64,000 nucleotides of DNA from JBBSDP01 sp963754335 (GTDB taxonomy: Bacteria > Planctomycetota > Phycisphaerae > Tepidisphaerales > Tepidisphaeraceae). Below are positions 62,427 through 64,000 of this stretch, piece after piece. Where the stretch lies: assembly GCA_963754335.1 (NCBI GenBank), contig CAVWFQ010000005.1:434001-498000 (forward strand), given 5' to 3'. A program made the translations under genes and the position numbers. The notes beneath the pieces were generated by a model that saw nothing but the letters and a program-made list of their open reading frames with translations, was not told the origin of the DNA and ran no database searches. The number at the start of each line of letters is the position of its first letter. Positions within the stretch are counted from its first letter, which is position 1.

Positions 62427-63370
62427 ATGGCCAACCGCATTTCAAAGATTTCAAAAACTGATGCCGGCTCCCAGCGCGTGCTGGTGGCCGGCGCTACCGG
62501 GTATATCGGGGGGCTCCTCGTTGCTCGCCTCGAATCGACGGACGTCACCATTCGTTGTCTGGCTCGAACTCCGGACAAATTGCGGACAATGGTGAAGCCG
62601 ACCACTGAAGTCGCTCAGGGTGATGTTCGCGACGCCGCTTCACTGCGCAATGCGATGAAGGACATCGATACCGCTTACTACCTGGTTCATCTGATGAGCG
62701 GCTCATCGGATTTCGAAAAGGATGATCGCGACGCCGCCGGGAATTTTGCGGCAGCAGCGAAAAAAGCCGGCGTGAAGCGGATCATCTACCTCGGCGGGCT
62801 GGGAGATGATCGCGATCCGGAACTTTCGCCGCATCTGCGGAGCCGGCATGAGGTCGGCCAGGTTCTTAAAGATTCCGGTATCCAGACCATTGAATTCCGC
62901 GCCGGCATGGTGATCGGACAGGGCAGCACTTCATACAACTTAATGAAATCCCTGACCGACCGGCTGCCAGTCATGCTTTGCCCGCGATGGCTCACGACGC
63001 CCACGCAGCCTATCGCTGTTGATGATGTGCTGGCCTACCTTCTGGCGGCCATGAAGTGGCCGGGCGCAAGAGCCGCATCTTCGAGATCGGGGGGAAGGAC
63101 GTGACGACTTACGCCGATCTGATTCGCGAATACGCCGCGCAGAAGAAGCTGCGGCGGCTCCTGATCTTCGTCCCCGTGCTCACGCCCTATCTTTCGGGAC
63201 TCTGGCTGACGATTGTTACACCCGCCAGTTTCGAAGTGGGACGCCATTTGATCGAAGGACTGAAGAATCCAACCGTCGTGCAGCGTCGCGCAGCGTTGAA
63301 CGAATTCAAGATTCACCCCATGGGGTTTCGCAAGGCGATCGGTAAAGCCGTCGCCGATGCTCCTGTATAA
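62427..63370 (+). CDS. Atypical SDR/NAD(P)-binding protein (NmrA/complex-I-assembly-like), one frameshift
   Basis: Rossmann start VLVAGATGYIGGLLVARLES (G-x-x-G-x-x-G), then CLARTPDKLRTMVKPTTEVA, QGDVRDAASLRNAMKDIDTA, AGVKRIIYLGGLGDDRDPEL and VIGQGSTSYNLMKSLTDRLP. After about 63050 the frame changes and continues RIFEIGGKDVTTYADLIREY to VVQRRAALNEFKIHPMGFRK with a stop at 63370. One missing base; about 314 residues. These proteins bind NAD(P) and often use it for regulation rather than redox chemistry. Divergent from the DUF1990 gene. Confidence 0.8.
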
Positions 63371-63529
63371 TTCGGGACATGGACCCGACCGCAGATGCGC
63401 GGTTGCGTCGGAGATCACTCCCGATCGACGCGCGGACTGACGTCCGCGGCTCAAAGATTCGCGAGCTTTCCAATTGGCCATGGACGCTGATATTCTCGAA
63501 ATCGGATCGCCCGCATAAGCTGAATCATC

Positions 63530-64000
63530 ATGATCCGAGCGCTCTTCTCACTCCTCGGCCTTTCAACTCTAATGCTCCCCACCCCCTATGTCGAGGATTA
63601 TTACTACGTCCCGCGCCCTGCGGTGGCGGATCTCTCTCCGGCCATCACCCAGCCGGCGACAACTCAGCCGGTGGCCGCGCCACCCGTCGTGACGACGTTC
63701 ATTTCGGTCATTGGCATCGAGCGGGCGAACAGCGAACAGCAGATTCCCGATTCGATTCATCTTCGAATCCGCGTCGAAAATCGCGACGCGCCCGCAGCCG
63801 TGTTCGAGCCTCAATCCCTGGAGCTGATGAACGGCGACCTGCTCATGTTCCCCACGCCGCTGGTGCCGCCGCCGCAGCCTGTGACGCTGACGCCGGGGCA
63901 ATCGACGATTCTCGACGCCTGGTTTCCGTTTCCGCCGGGCAGTTCATGGGACAATACCGAGCTCCAGTCGCTCCACCTTCGCTCGATTGTCCAGATCGGC
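63530..64000 (+). CDS. Secreted protein, C-terminally truncated by the window
   Basis: From the ATG at 63530 the frame runs open to the window edge: MIRALFSLLGLSTLMLPTPY with a signal-like start, then a Pro/Ala-rich linker (SPAITQPATTQPVAAPPVVT) and a beta-rich body (SIHLRIRVENRDAPAAVFEP, GDLLMFPTPLVPPPQPVTLT). This resembles an exported beta-sandwich or lipoprotein-type protein. No family can be named from the visible 157 residues. Confidence 0.6.
   Translation, partial: MIRALFSLLGLSTLMLPTPYVEDYYYVPRPAVADLSPAITQPATTQPVAAPPVVTTFISVIGIERANSEQQIPDSIHLRIRVENRDAPAAVFEPQSLELMNGDLLMFPTPLVPPPQPVTLTPGQSTILDAWFPFPPGSSWDNTELQSLHLRSIVQIG

Overview
The window reads as a high-GC, Gram-negative member of the Planctomycetota, most likely of the Phycisphaerae type. 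The main clues are a 1937-residue secreted protein with a LEPR-XLL-like N-terminal motif, a DUF1587/DUF1592/DUF1588/DUF1585 cytochrome-type protein beside two DUF1552 proteins, a prepilin-like protein ending in an H-X9-DG-type motif, at least three PEP-CTERM proteins, and an outer-membrane block (BamA, two Skp/OmpH chaperones, LpxD). A verrucomicrobial origin is the main alternative. I see no tRNA, rRNA, CRISPR array or replication origin.

Layout. 1-3237: envelope operon bamA(partial)-skp-skp-lpxD. 3315-8106: a large family 2 glycoside hydrolase and a PEP-CTERM protein. 8353-17848: a surface-polymer type cluster with a FemAB-like acyltransferase, polysaccharide deacetylase, glycosyltransferase, stand-alone NRPS-like adenylation-carrier didomain, cytochrome P450 and second glycosyltransferase, followed by a PEP-CTERM protein and a Tat-exported protein of unknown function. 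21252-24193: Asp-box protein, DUF2306 membrane protein and two VOC proteins. 24433-30246: giant repeat-rich surface protein. 30411-32029: scar with an IS66 remnant fused in frame to a decapitated SDR gene. 32026-37159: unknown secreted and small proteins, a broken PEP-CTERM gene and two TPM-domain proteins. 37461-40667: xylulokinase, RsmG and a truncated PQQ-propeller protein. 41405-51233: propeller, tandem DUF1552 genes, prepilin-like, CBM-like, DUF1592 and SGNH hydrolase genes. 51353-58290: PilZ-like protein, REP-associated transposase with its own REPs, zincin, sialate O-acetylesterase, GH71/99-like protein and a nucleotidyltransferase pair. 58546-64000: zinc-ribbon membrane protein, two possible DNA-modification or defence genes, an unknown gene, a DUF1990/NAD(P)-binding divergent pair and a partial secreted protein.

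Two features dominate. First, intergenic space is full of palindromic elements of at least six sequence families, some built into elaborate multi-hairpin structures (40759-41386 and 44283-44465); one family flanks a RAYT transposase, and in two places repeat sequence appears to encode the signal peptide of a secreted protein. Second, more than twenty genes carry single-base frameshifts with good protein similarity continuing on the other side. This is more easily explained by residual long-read indel errors than by mass pseudogenisation, so broken genes are given here as one merged gene with the approximate shift positions.

The most interesting candidate system is the adenylation-carrier/P450 pair at 13485-16640. 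Its binding-pocket residues, aligned by hand to GrsA, read as a leucine code, and it sits inside a polysaccharide-type locus rather than beside other NRPS modules. This suggests attachment or oxidation of an amino acid on a surface glycan or glycolipid.
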